Shown here piece after piece: positions 40,261-53,800 of a stretch of DNA of 64,000 nucleotides. Origin of the DNA: Datnioides undecimradiatus (Eukaryota > Chordata > Actinopteri > Lobotiformes > Datnioididae); the NCBI GenBank assembly GCA_008933995.1, contig WARS01000011.1:13049516-13113515 (forward strand), written 5' to 3'. A program made the translations under genes and the position numbers. The notes beneath the pieces are model-generated. The model saw only the letters and a program-made list of their open reading frames with translations. It was not told the origin of the DNA and ran no database searches. Every line of letters starts with the position of its first letter. Position 1 is the stretch's first letter.

Positions 40261-41154
40261 CACCTAATTATAGGCTCCTCTCTGTGAAGAATGGTACTGG
40301 TGCTGCTGGTGTGTGTCAGCGTGTGGAGGCTGGGTGGTTGACTCACTGTGGGACCGAGGCCCTGCAGACCACGCAGAGGACATACAGAACACACACAGGC
40401 CATGGAGGCGACACAGGAGATTACACATACACGGGGACGCACACGCAAGCGAAAACCTGAACCTCCCTTATTTCTGGCTGATTTGTGCCTCAGCAGGGTC
40501 TGCTCCCCTCCCTCCCCCCCACGAGGATGCCACAACAGAAACCACTTGTGTTCAATCTCTGATCCAACAGGATTAATTACACACACAAAGGAAGCCGATG
40601 CCTCTGGTTTCTACGCTCCGCGGGCTCCCTTGTGCAAAGGACGGTGTAGTTAATCTTCACTGGGAACAATGGAGATTTTGTTCTGGTGTATTTGGTGAAG
40701 ATGTAGCCGCAGAGGAGAGCTTGCCTATGCTGCCATCTTGTGATTGCATCTGGACAAGTACAAGATGTAAATGAGAGGACTTGCAAGAAAATCCTGCGCT
40801 GCTTCATTAATAATGCAATAATAAATAGTAATGATGAATTTATGAGAAAGGTAAATAACAGGCTACTGGAAGTTGACTATTATAAGATGCCCCAATGTGA
40901 AACATAATATGTAAAGTCACGAAATCAAAGTATCTGTTAGATACTAGTCTTACACACTGCTTGATCAGATACTACCAGCTGTGATCAAGAGAAAATATCC
41001 TGACAGCAGCTCTGACAGAAGAACCAGCCGTGGTCTGAAAATAGCTGCATGATGAAACTATTAAAATCTAAAAAGTAAGAAATGCCTCCTGCTGAATTAG
41101 CGAAGTGTCCGCCAGCACTGCGAGAAATCAAATAAAGTCAATCACTTTTGTCTG

Positions 41155-41680
41155 GAAAGTTAGCCATTAAATCTTTATTAGGTCTGCAAAGACTTACCAA
41201 AAATAGGTTAATATAACAAAAAAAGTCAATTTCTCATTCTTAAACCATACAAAACCATATTGCATCACACTTAAATACTGCTGATTACTCCAACATCTCT
41301 TAACATTCATGTATTATGCCATTCCTTTACAACACAACAGGACGGAGAGAGAAAATTTTTATGGACCGAGCAAAACATTTAACCACTCAAGGACTCGTAA
41401 ACCACGCTGATGCCTTTACATCACTCTGCATACTTGTAAATGTAATTTCTGGAGTTAATACAAAACTTTGGCACAATAGATATTCTGTCATGGAGAAAAC
41501 TGTAAGCAAATGTCCTTGCAGGTTTTAGTGCATGTTGAGTATATTGTAATCCATTGAAGGGCGAAGAGCAGGCAGAAAAGACTTAATGGGGAGTTTGACT
41601 GCTGCGTGCACATGAAAAGAAAAGGGTGGTGGGGGGGTCATCTGTGGAGGAGAGGGCATGGGGCATTGGTGCAGTTTATT
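41155..41680 (-). other. flnc: flnc 3' UTR (inferred extent)
   Basis: Noncoding sequence after the TAA, running to a canonical AATAAA on the minus strand at 41174-41179. The cleavage point (about 41155) is inferred from the usual 10-30 nt spacing. Another AATAAA at 41675-41680 touches the stop codon and is unlikely to be used. Confidence 0.5.
41174..41179 (-). terminator. flnc: candidate flnc poly(A) signal AATAAA
   Basis: Minus-strand AATAAA about 500 nt after the stop codon, the first canonical signal seen at a plausible UTR length. It is followed by T/G-containing sequence within about 40 nt. No transcript evidence. Confidence 0.5.
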
Positions 41681-41868
41681 TTAGGGTGCAACCACTTTGT
41701 AAGGGCTCCCTGGGACGTTGTCGTCGCCCCATTTGACGATGATGGTATAGCTGCCCTTGTCCTTGACGGCGTAGGTGACGTTATAGAGCTTGTTGCCCAT
41801 ATGCTTGACATACACTTCCTCGCAGGGAGCGTGGGGTCCGTGCACGCCCACCATCAGCATGTTGGTAC
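41681..41868 (-). CDS. flnc: flnc exon 46 (last coding exon, Ig24 dimerisation domain)
   Basis: Residues 2644-2705, then TAA at 41681-41683. [20 protein letters not shown] to GSPYKVVAP, the C-terminal dimerisation repeat. Acceptor TGCAG; enters in phase 1. Confidence 0.96.
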
Positions 41869-44800
41869 CTGCACAGAGCAGTAAGAGGGAGTTTAATGAT
41901 TGTAATGTACACACACAGGTTGGCTCAAAGCTGCACTGATCAAACCTTTTATACAAGCAGTGGAGGAAATGATTGTAAATAATGTGAGAGGGGTCGTTTG
42001 TAGTGAGAAACCAAAAAAAGCTCTGAAAGTGAACCTGCCCAGCACCAAACTCCTAAAGTTAGCAACTAGTTCTTCAACACAGTGTAGCATTTAGCTGCTA
42101 AAGAGCCTGATATTTCCCTCAGGAGATTACTGAGAACAAAGAGAATTAAAACGAGTACTGGACTTGTTCGGGTTGCCAGACGCACGACTCCAAATGCATG
42201 CTAATTTTGTTCCATGTTTGTTGGATGTGCAAACTTGCCATTGTTTGCTAACACACTTATGAGGTGATAACATACGAGTGTGGTGTTTGCAGCTTTTTCC
42301 CCTGCCTGCAAGCAGCCAAAAATCAATACTGCATTAGTCTGCAGTATCTGTAATGTTTAATTTATGTTTTTACTATACGAACACATGGTCTGTCTGCATC
42401 TTTTGGCTGTATTTTGGGGATCAGCTCACCTGCTTTGCTGCAGTCAACTGTAAAATTGTTTTTCTGTCCAACCAAAGCTTTAGACAGCCCTGCTCCGCGA
42501 CAAACCACCTTGCTGGCATCAGATGTGAGTTTTGTTGAGGTGGTGGAAGAGGTGGAGCTGTAGGCACCACCTACTTTGGAGGTCTTGGTAACTGTTTCGA
42601 CCAAGACAGAGGAGGTCTCATGGAGGCTGTGTCCCCCTGACAGACGGGCACCTGTAGGGGAATAAGACCAGAGAGAGAGAGAGGTTATCTAATGTCATCA
42701 TGGATCAGTCCAGACATTATATAATACACACAGTATTGACAAAGATATGAGGGAAGCAAACATGCTACTGCTTTTGGGGAGTTTCCCGCTACAGAAAAGA
42801 AAGAAATAGTGACTGAGCTACAGGAAACAGGAAACGTTTCCACTCATTTACAAATAAAGGGAACTCCCAGGACTCAAAGAGTTTTATGTTGATTAATTTA
42901 AGAAGGGTTTGGTTCTATGAACCAAATAGTGACAGGGATACATCAGTGTAAGCTAGAGAAAGACAGCTTTTATGTAAGATGTAGACTGAGCAGCATGCAC
43001 CAAGATGACATAACATTTTCCTGACTTCCACACTTTTTTTTTTTTTTAGTTTCATAACTAAGACACTTGTCATCTGAGATCCACAGATCAGATGGGAGAA
43101 TGAGTGTCAAGCAGACCTGTGATTTTAGCTTTGAATGGGCTGCCCACTATGTGCTGTGGCCCTCCGTATTTAATGGTGATGAGATAGTTGCCGGGCGCCA
43201 TGGGTGTGTAGGTGATTTTGTAGCCTTCAGGGCACTCCCGACAGTCCATCTTGACCTTGGATGGCCCGTCAATGTTAACTGATAGGGTAGCAGAGCCTGC
43301 ATTACAGGTGTTGACCACAAACTCTGACGGTACACCTGAAGAAGAAACAGGCCAGTGCAGAAAAACCCTCATCAATAAAAACAGAAGGCAATCATGCTAA
43401 ATTATCAGTAAATAGTGGTGAGTATTTATAGTTTTGGTGTTGATATCTACCTGTGGTTCCTCCCTGCAGTCCAGGGCCATGTGCTGTCACCATGCCAGGG
43501 TCTCCAATGAGCCCTGGGTCCCCCACTCGCACGTTAAAGGGGCTTCCAGGAATGTGGCATCCATTGAACTTGACATCAATGGAGTGAACTCCATTTTCCC
43601 GTGGAATGAAGCGAATTGCATTCTTGTCTGAACACAACACAAGGCGAGATGTTACTGATCTGTTGCCTGCGAAAGATGCTTACAGGTAAATAAAGCTGAA
43701 TTCTCTGTCTTGACAAAGGGAGGTAAGCTCGTACCGCTGTCAAGCTCAGTGACATAGCATTCCTCAGAGGAGCCAGAGGGGGTGTGGACTTTGGCATCAA
43801 CCACACCTCGAGCCCCATTACGCTGCACCATGAAGGACGCCTCTTGGTTTACCTTCAAGTCCTTCTCCTGCAAAAAAAGAGACGGACAAGAATATAATAA
43901 GAATTTACGTGCATGTGCGTGCGCGCCCGCACCCCGAGGGACACAAAGTGTGTGACTCATGCCTGAACGAGAATAGATTGAGCGGCTGGGTGTGAGAGGC
44001 AGAAAAGGTCAGAGTTTACAGCGAGGCGTTTAGTGTTTTTGCCCCACAGGCAGACGAGCAGCGCTACCAGACGTAAGAGGTAGCGTGACATTTTAAACGT
44101 TGGCCTGATATTGCACTTCACCTGGCTCCTTGTGGTAGAAACGCACCGCGAAGTGGCATTTGAGTTAACTAAAAATACATGTTTTCAGCATTGTCGGCAG
44201 TTGTAATGGAAACTGTGAAAGCAAATAAAACAAGCATCTGTGAAGTGAGGAGACCAATATTGTGAGCTGTCACAGGTATCTTCAATACAGTCTTTATCTT
44301 CCACTCACTCTGTTCCTGCTTTCTCCCTCTCAGACAGAAACACAGTCACACAGACGAGCTGACTGCCCACACATAGCACAGCTTGTGTTGCCCCACATTA
44401 GCAAGGGACAGTTAATCCAGCCCTTCATCGCTGGCCAGCATCACAGTATTATAGTTGTGGATAATGCTCCAACGCTGGCATTCAATTACACTTGAAGGGC
44501 AAAGTGCTATTAGACAGAAATATCTACAACCACTCATACGTTATGTTACATGCAAGCTGTTATTCAACCCTGATGTGTGTCTGTGATTGCTTTGCGTGAC
44601 AAATTAATGTGGAACTCAGTGTGCGTGTGTATGTGATCCTACCTGAAGGCTTGTGACAGTGAGCCTGCGGGCCTCGTCTGACAGTGTAGCAATTGGAACG
44701 ATGAACGGGCTGTCAGGGATGTGCTCGTTGTTGAACTTGATTGACACCTCGTAGTCACCTGGGGAAGCATACAGGTTATTTACTTGACGCGTCAAACGAA

Positions 44801-47800
44801 CTGTATAAAAGTCTGTAAGAATTACGAAAAAGTTTGGCAGTTCAGAGACAAAAAAAACTATTAAAATGAGAAAAATTCTGCAGTTGTAGGCAACAAAAGT
44901 TCAACCTGGTTCTTTGACGATGTAGGAGACGCCGCAGGATCCATCCTTCCTGTCCTCAAAGGAGATTTCAGCCTTGCTGGGGCCCTCTACAGCGATGGAC
45001 AGCCCGCCAGCACCTGCCTCTCTGGTCCAGATGCTAAATTCAGCTAAGGCAGAAGCAGAAGGCTTGTATTAAGTTTCAGTAAACATTTAAAATCAGGTCT
45101 TGATTAGTATATCCAGACAAAACAACTGCCCAACACAGATGACATGTCTATGTCCACATAGTGTACTTACAAGGTGCTCCAGCTACGCCTCTTTCCAGGC
45201 CTGGTCCTCCAGCGCGGACCTTGTGTGCACCTCCCTCACCCATGGGCCCCACTGTAAACTGGAAGGGGCTCCCAGGGACGTGTTGGCCCCTGTACTTGAC
45301 ATTGACAGTGTGGGGTCCAATTTCCTGGGGGATGAAGCGCACGCTGTAGGTGCTGCTCCCTCCGTCCACAATATCAGCATCCACCGTTTTCCCGCTGGGG
45401 CTGGTCACCTGAGCTGTCATGGCCTGTGAGCCACTCTCAACTGGATGTTGCAGAGAATGTATTTAGATGCAACCAAGAGTTTTGCACAGGACCCATATCA
45501 GATATGTTCAGATATGTTTGGATAAAAATATACTTTGGGTTTAAGACATTGTGTTTAAGAGTCGACTCACCCTCTGGTCTGGCAGTGATGCCGGCGAAGC
45601 TGCTGAGGCTCTCTCTGTCCAGAAAATCTCCAAACACATCTCTAAAGGGGCTTCCTCCTCCGCCCACCTGCGTGCTCTCCTCCACTCTCACCTCCCTCTT
45701 GGTCTCTCCACCACGGGTTTTGCTGATCTCTGTGCGCTCTGTGCGGGTGTAGGTGTGGCTGCTGCGGGTGAATGTCCTGGTCAGCCTCTCCTGAGCTGAA
45801 ACCATCTGGAACCAGTTTCCTGCAGCGAGGAGGAAGCAGTGAGAATACAAATGTGAGCACACAGCAGGTTCATTTATTTTAAGATGGTTGACCGCTGCCC
45901 TCTAACCACTTCTGTACTCACCTGGGATCTTTAGGTTAAGGCCACATGTACTGCCTACTGAAGCAATAGAAGATGCCTGTCTCTTTCTAGTAATACTCTC
46001 CTTCATCCTTCCTTCTCCAGTCACCTTCACTGTGAAAGGACTTCCTGGAGGGCATAAACACATTTATAGCAAACATACTGTACATACTGATTTCTTTTAT
46101 TTTAAGATGATTTTGTGTTTGTACATTTTCCAAGATTCTAACCTGGGATGTGCTTTTCTGCAAACTTAATGTTAACAGTGTAACTTCCAGGTTCTGTTGG
46201 ACAGTAGGTCACTCTGCACGTCCCATCCTCCATATCTTCACAGTTGATATCCACTTTGCTCGGACCCTCGATCGACAATGCCAGACCTCCGTAACCTAAT
46301 GAAAGAATAAGAAGTGTAGGGAAGTTGAAAAAGCACGTGTTCCTTTCAATTTTCCCACAGTTGCACTTGCCGTTCAGGTAAAACATAAAAGCTTACCTGC
46401 ATTCCTCGTATCCACAAAGAATTCAGCCATTTCAAACGTATGTGCCTCCACCAGCCCTTTGCCGAAGGCCTTCACTCTGCTGGCCTCACCTATCTCTGAC
46501 TGGCCGACCATGATTTTAAAGGGGCTGTTGGCTACGTGGATGCCATTTTTCCTTACGCTCACTTCATGCTCGCCAACCTCCTTAGGGGTGAAAGAGATAC
46601 CTGTGGGAAAAAAAGTAGAGAGGAAGAGAAAAAAATCAAGACAGCAGACCAGAGAAATGAAATATAAATGCATTAGACGAATCCACCAATGTCTTATCTA
46701 TGTTCCATTCCTCCTGTTATTTCGCATATCTGGCAGGTGGATATCTCACCAAGGTGTCTGTTGGGCAGTTTCTTGAGCAGGCAGGGCTCCTCGTTGCCTG
46801 ATGGCGCTCTGATACTGGCAGTCAGAGAGCTCAGATCAGTCTCTGCAATCTTCAGGGACACGTCTGCTGCTGTGCCGACATTCAGCTGGGATGTCCTGGT
46901 TATGGAGTCGTCCCCTTGACATAAAAAAAGGTGGTTTAGATGTCTATCACAACCTAGAACCTTATTTATTACATACACACCCTCTATAAATAAACGTCAA
47001 CAGCATAAAAAAAGAGGGAGGAATGATTTATTTCCTCACCAGTGATCTTAGCAGTGAAGGGACTTCCAGGAATGTGCTTGTTGTCAAACTTAACAATGAT
47101 GTTGTAGTCTCCAGGAGCCGTGGGCAGGTAGGACACAGTGCAGGTGCCGTCTTTGTTGTCCTTACAGGTGATCTCAGCCTTAGAGGGACCCTCCACTGCC
47201 AGTGACAGACCACCTGAGAGGGAGTAAAATTGCCAGATTTAGAGTTTGTAATGTTTTTATTAGCTGTATTAGCTCAATTGTAAAGAAGTAAACAGGTACG
47301 TTACCTTCTCCTGCATTCTTGGTAACCACAGTGAACGTGGCAGCCTTGTTGACCATCCCATAACTCAGACCTGGACCATACGCAGTCACCACTCCGCTGT
47401 TCACTGCATCCACAAAGAACTGCAAAGGGCTTCCTATAGAAGATATAATGATTGGCAGTGACAGCAATGAGACTCAAAACCCATGTAGAGAAGTTTATTT
47501 GTTTCATTGTCTTTATAATCATTGAATAAATAAAGTTTATTTTAAAAGAAACCACCCCACATTCATCCAATGATGTGCCTCTTACCTGGAATGTGATTGC
47601 CCTCATATTTGATGTCCATCTCGTGCAGGCCCCTCTCCGTTGGCTGGTATTTGATCGTGATGGTGCCATCCTTATTGTCAGTGATATGTGGGCGGGCAGT
47701 CTTGCCTGAAGGCATCCGCACCTCACCTGGAAGTGACAGCAGTTTGGTTAAATGTCAGTGACCCTAAGAAAAAAGATGTCTCGTGGGTTTGTGCACGCCT

Positions 47801-50800
47801 GTTGTTTCTGTCTGAGTGGTGTTTGTCACACCTGTGATTTCTCCTTGCTGTGGCGTGAAGGGGACGAGGAAGTTAACAGGCCGGAAGAGAGGATCCACAG
47901 TATCACGGGGAGCAACTGGCTCATTTGTGGCCTGTTGATACAGAGAGAGAGGAAAGAAACAGTTGGTTTCATACAGCTAAATGTCAGAAAAGGAGTGTGG
48001 CCAGCGCACAACTGTACCAGCTGTCTAAATGCTCAATTACTCACCACCACATGGAAGGGGCTCTTGGGAATATTCTGGCCCCCAAAGCGGATTGTAATAA
48101 CATATTTCCCAGGCTCAGGGGCTGTGTAGTAAATGTCAAAGGTCCCATCATGATTCTCCACCACATCCATGTCCAGCTCCATCCCTTGTGGGGTCTGCAC
48201 CTTGCAGGTCACCTTGCCTTTCCCAGCAGCCTTGGCATCCACTGTGATAACCGTATCCTCTGAGGTCTGCAGCTTCTGAAGGCTCGCTGTTCAGGACAAA
48301 GAGGGAATGGGGATGAAGTGCTGCATACACGCATGGCTTATAACATTTTCTAGCAATGTAGCATGGAAATAAAAACAAAGCCTTGGTTACTCACACACGC
48401 CATGTCCTCCGATAGAAACTGAAAAGGAAAAATACAGTTTTTTAAAATAAATATTGCATGAATGCTGAAACTATAATACTTATTTATCGGTACAATTATG
48501 AATCCACAGTCGTCTTCTTACCTGTGAGGCGACATTTGCTGGCGTCTCCAGTGGGCAGGGACTGGATGCGGTATGGAGAGTAAGGAATCTCATCTCCTCC
48601 ATATTTAATGGTGATAGTGTAAGGGCCTGTAGAGTCAGGCACATAGGAGACAGTGTACGTGCCGTCCCTGTTGTCCTGGATGGTTGCATTCTTTGGCTTG
48701 CCCTCTGGGTCCTGTCATTTCACAGCGAGTTATTTTAAACGGTGTTCTAATGGTTCAGAGCTGTTTGTGTAAAAGGTAAATGAACCCACCAGAATCTGCA
48801 CAGTGAGCAGTCCTTCTCCAGCGTCACGAGCATCAATGGTGAACTCAACAGGCAGGCTTGCAGACACGCCTTTTGTGTCTAGACCAGGGCCACTTGCACG
48901 TACCTTACTGGCATCGTGCCCGGGCTGAGACATTACCTTGAATGGACTGTGGAAGAAGGAGAGAATGTCAAGTGTAATTACTAAACCCAGTCCTACAAAA
49001 GACAGAAATGGGAATAGAAAATTTGCTGAACTACACTTTTCTTTTTTTTAAAAAAAAAAATTCAGCCAGGCTGAGCAGAACTTTAATTAAGACATATCTG
49101 CACATACTGCCTGGCCTTGTGGATAACTTTTTTCATTTCAAATTCACACTGTACCTGTGAGGGACCTCCTGATCTGCATATTTGACAGCTACAGTGTAAG
49201 GGCCATCCTGAGCTGGGGTGTAGTGAACTGTGTGTGTGCCATCACCGTTGTTCTTCACACCAGCTGGCTCCACAGTACCTGGAAATAAGACATTATGGAA
49301 ATCATCATACAGGACCAACTTGTTGTTTATTTGTCAGCTCAGACTAGGCAGTGTGTTGGGGTTTTCAACAGCATGTCCTCACCTGATGGGCCATAGAGTT
49401 TGACATCCAGTGGGGCCTGTCCAGCCTGGGTACAGTCAACTGTGAAAGTCTGAGGAACATGAGCTCTCACTCCGGTGCCCAAACCAGGACCTGAGCACTT
49501 CACCTTGCTGGGGTCCACAGGGTCCCTCACTGGGACACGGAAGGGACTGCCAGGGATCGGGTGACCTCCATAGTTAATGTTGACGTCATAGTCTCCAGGA
49601 GTGAAGGGGATGTACTCCACGCTGCAGCTGCCATCTTTGTTGTCCTTGCAGGATATTTTTGCCTCTGAGGCTCCCTCGATGGTCAGGCCCAGGCCCCCTG
49701 TACCAGCACCCCTGCAAAAGATACAACAACTTTTATTTTATGGCGGATGTTTGTGTTGACGTTCCAAACAATTTCTCCTTTAAATGTACCAACAGTACCT
49801 GGTCTCAACAGTGAAGCAGTTGGGCTTGTTGGTAACTCCTCCCTCCAGACCCGGTCCATAGGCACGGACCCGGGTCGGATCACATCCCTCCACCACAGAC
49901 ACTCTGAATGGACTCTTGGGCACAGGCGCATCGTCATACAGCACCTCAATCAGATGCATTCCTGCACAAAGTTATCAGTTCAACATCAGTTCAAATGTGA
50001 TGTCATACGTTTCTGTCTGTGTGTTCGCAAAGCCAGCAAATATTTTCTGTTATTGCCACTTGCTTTTAATTACGGGCCAGACAAATTCCCTTTTAGGGAG
50101 ATAAACATCTGTTTGTTTATAAAAGACGGCATCCAGAGCACAGACGCTCTGGTGAACGTACAAGGCGTTACATCTGTTCCCTATTCATTATTCTGTTACA
50201 ACATTTTTCTGACAGAGCCCTCTCAGTAGGCCTATATTACCAGATTCCCAGCCGTACTGCTATGATATTAGAGCATGTCTGGTGGTGGAGAAGTGTTCTG
50301 TGATCTCTTTGCTTTGTGTTATAGGTCTCTATTAATATCCCTTGTCATTCCCCTGCTGTATAGCTGGGTGCAGGCAGCCTTCAGCACACATACCTGCCTG
50401 GTTAAGAGCTTCTGTTCCAGAGCACACTATTTATAAAACAGAGCCTGTCTGCCTCTCTCCCTGCTCTCTGCCCCTCACATCATTGCTCCACTGCATCATT
50501 CTGTATTTATACCCCTCTCTCTCCCTCGTTCTTTCTTTTCCCACTCTCCTGCTTTATTCCCAAATGGCGCCCAACACCAGCACCTGTTAGTGCTTTCTCT
50601 GTCTGTCTATATACACTTATTCAGACAGCCTATATAACATCCACTAACTGTGGTAGGTTAGCTTTGTTAGCATTACATGTCTGACACAGATCTTGTGAAC
50701 CTATAACTGAGTGAACTAACAGATGAAATAATGAAATAGTTTGCTCCTACCGTCCTCAAATGCTGTGTACTCCACTCTGTAGGTGCCATCTCCCTTGTCG

Positions 50801-53800
50801 GTGATGTAGGTGTCTGTGTTGGTGCCAGAGGGGTTGATAAGGCGAACCTTCACATGATTTCCTCCAACCTTGTTCAGGGCGCGGGCATCAACGATGAAGT
50901 GGGTTGTGACTTCTCTGAGGACCCCTAGAAAAAGAAAAGCAAGTTCCAGTGATTTGCTGAGAAAAGAAACAAGACTGAGTTGGTTCAGACATGATTAGAG
51001 AAAAGCAAAACATCAAGTGGGATCAGAAAATGTTGAGCATTTAGCTTGATAAATTACTGCAATCGCTTCTCTGACAATTCACTGACTTAATTTTTTAGCA
51101 TTCAAAGATACTCAAGGTTTATTTAAAACCTACATAAAGTGTGTAAAGCTTAGGATGTTAGTGATGTTACCTCTAGGCTCCACTCCCGGCCCATAGACAT
51201 GCACCCCACTGGTGTCCACAGAGGGCTCGACCTGCAGGACCTTGGGAAACTGGGGAATCATATGGCCACCATACTTGATAGTAATGGTGTGTGTGCCATG
51301 AAAAGGTGGGATGTATGTGACAGAGAAGGTCCCCTCTGCAGTTTTCTGGATGTGCACCTCTGCTTTTGCCCCGGTCTCTGACACAATCTCAATGGTGAGC
51401 TCAGCGTCACCTGCCCGGGTGCAGTCCACAGTGAAGGTCGCTGGTTCCCCTGCCTTGGCCCTCTCCAGTCCTGGCCCACTGGCTGTCACCTTGCCAGGGT
51501 CCAAAGCTGCACGGACTGGAGCCTTGAATGGAGAGCCGGGGATGTGCTGCTCTGCAAACAAGATGTTGATGGCATACTCCCCAGGCTCAGTGGGCAGGTA
51601 GTACACTGAGCATGTGCCGTCACCATTATCTTGGCACTCAATCTTCGCTTCGCAGGGGCCCTCCACAGTCAGACCCAGCCCACCTGCACCAGCTCCTTTT
51701 GTATCAATAGTGAATGGAGCTGGTTTACCCACAATACCTCCCTTCAGGCCTGGACCAAAGGCTCGCACCTGTGATGCGACAGTTAGGTCAGTGTTGAGAT
51801 GTGGTGTTACAAACATGAATTCAAAAAGTCATGTTTTCCTGAGCCTCAAGTATGTACAAAGTGAAGGACTACATGCAGCTCTTGTGAACTTTTACCTTTG
51901 AAGGATCAGCAGGCATCACTGCTTCGACCCCAAAGGGGCTTCCCATCACCGGGTTGCCATCATAGCTGACATCAACCTTGTACTGCCCCTCTTCTGGGGG
52001 AATATACTTCACACTGTGAGTGCCACTGGCCTTGTCTGATTCCAGCTTGCATGGAATCGGTCGGCCAGAGGGTGAGGTCATCTTCACACCTACTTTGCCC
52101 TGCCCACCAGCACCCTTTGTGTTAACAGTGAACTCCTGATCCTTCCCAACCTCCACTTCTGCAAGAAAGGTTAAGATAAAGCACTTAAACTTTTGCAATT
52201 AAACATTTTATGTAGTAAATAGAAGATTATGTTTTTTTATGTTGGTAACTTACTGTTGTCTAGTCCATCCACTTTCACCTTTCCGATATCCAGAGGTGGT
52301 GCCACTGTGATGTGGAAGGGGCTCTTGGGGATGGGATCTCCTCCATGAGTGACTGAAATCGCCATGTTACCCTGAAAAGACACAAAAAAATGAATATTGA
52401 TTCATCTGTGGTGTTACTGTGAACAATCTATGCATCCTGCTCTTCAAACAGACCGTACCTGTTGAAGAGCCGTGTACTTGACTGTGTAGGAGTAATCGTG
52501 GTTATCGATGATCTCAAAGTCACGAACCGCCTCTCCTGGGCCTGATGCTGCAAAATGCACCTCAGGCTTGGCCTTGCCAGCTCCCTTTGTGTAGATGGTG
52601 AAGTGGGTTGGAGTGCCCACCTCCACTCCTGAAACACACACGTGTTTTGTCAGTGCTACCTATCCTGGTTTAATCAAATACTGCATTGTAGCAGGTGTTT
52701 TTAACAAACGCAAACACCTATCCATTTAATATGTATGGTAGTTCACTAAGTCTGCTTCTCGGTATCATCGGATCTCACCTGTCTTGTTGAGTCCAGGCCC
52801 CTCTGCTCTCACCTTGCCAGCATCATGGGATGGATCCACTTTAACTTTAAATGGACTGACGGGAATTTCCTGACAAAGCCAATCACAAAACAAATGTAAG
52901 AAATTACTGAAGACTAAATAAAACTCTAAAACTCATTCATCTCAACTCAAAACTCATCATCTGTACTTGTGCTGAAAACTGTATTCATACCTGGTCTGCA
53001 AAGAGCACCATGATGGTGTATCGGCCTGGACCAGGGGGAGTGTATTTGACAGTGAAGGTGTCATTGTCATTCTTGATGATGTCAAAGTCGATGTCTGCCT
53101 CGGCAGGGCCGACCACCCCCGGGGCACACTTGATTCCAATGCTGATGTCCCCTAATGGTGCATAGCAATGAGTACAGTTCACTGAGGTCATTCAAAAGAA
53201 GAGGACCTGAATAAATAGAAGCTCCGCTGCCTGGAGCTTTACTTGAAGTACATTTCAAATACTTCAGCTTTGTCAGCTGAACTGCACACACTCACTCACT
53301 CTTTTCATTCTCTGCTTCAAATTTTTCATTAATTTCATTAAGAGTCAACCAAACTCAGAAGTGTTTTTGTAACCACCCACACCATCTCCTCGTACATGCT
53401 CACCTTGACCAGCCTCACTGCAGTCCACTGTGAAGTATGTCGGCTCGTTAGCCTTAAGGCCCGTCTTCTCCACTCCAGGCCCATAGACCTTGACTCTGTC
53501 TGGATGAGAACCCTCTCCAACCAGCACCTAATGAATTCACAGTGTACTTGAAGCAGAAGCAATCGGTTCAAGTACAACTGCTGCAGTCCTCTTACTTTGT
53601 CCATGTTCAGTGAAGTATCATTATATTAAATTGACTGAATTTTAAGTGCAGCTGCGCGTGTGTCTGTGTGTGTGTGTGGCTTGTCATGTGTCTTACCCTG
53701 AAGGGGCTGTTGGGTACATTGACCTCACCCCAGGTGATGATGATGGTGTGTTTAATGGGCTTGACAGGAGTGTACACACACAGAAATGTGCCGTCTCCCC

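Larger units (their letters stand above)
23401..41150. other. intergenic region between kcnd2 and flnc
   Basis: About 18 kb without a supported gene. It holds microsatellites, a dispersed repeat at 28.7-29.25 kb, a fold-back element at 35 kb, two low-stop blocks that may be conserved noncoding DNA (33.1-33.75 kb, 36.87-37.1 kb), and a GC-rich block at 39.96-40.26 kb. All are listed separately. The remaining sequence shows nothing I can assign. Confidence 0.6.

Noticed and set aside
41675..41680. AATAAA touching the flnc stop codon as the poly(A) signal
   Set aside because: Would leave almost no 3' UTR; the downstream signal at 41174-41179 is more plausible.
51199..51901. Plus-strand and alternative-frame open frames over flnc exons 20-21 (and similar ones over other exons)
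   Set aside because: They are shadows of the filamin coding frame on the other strand or in shifted frames.
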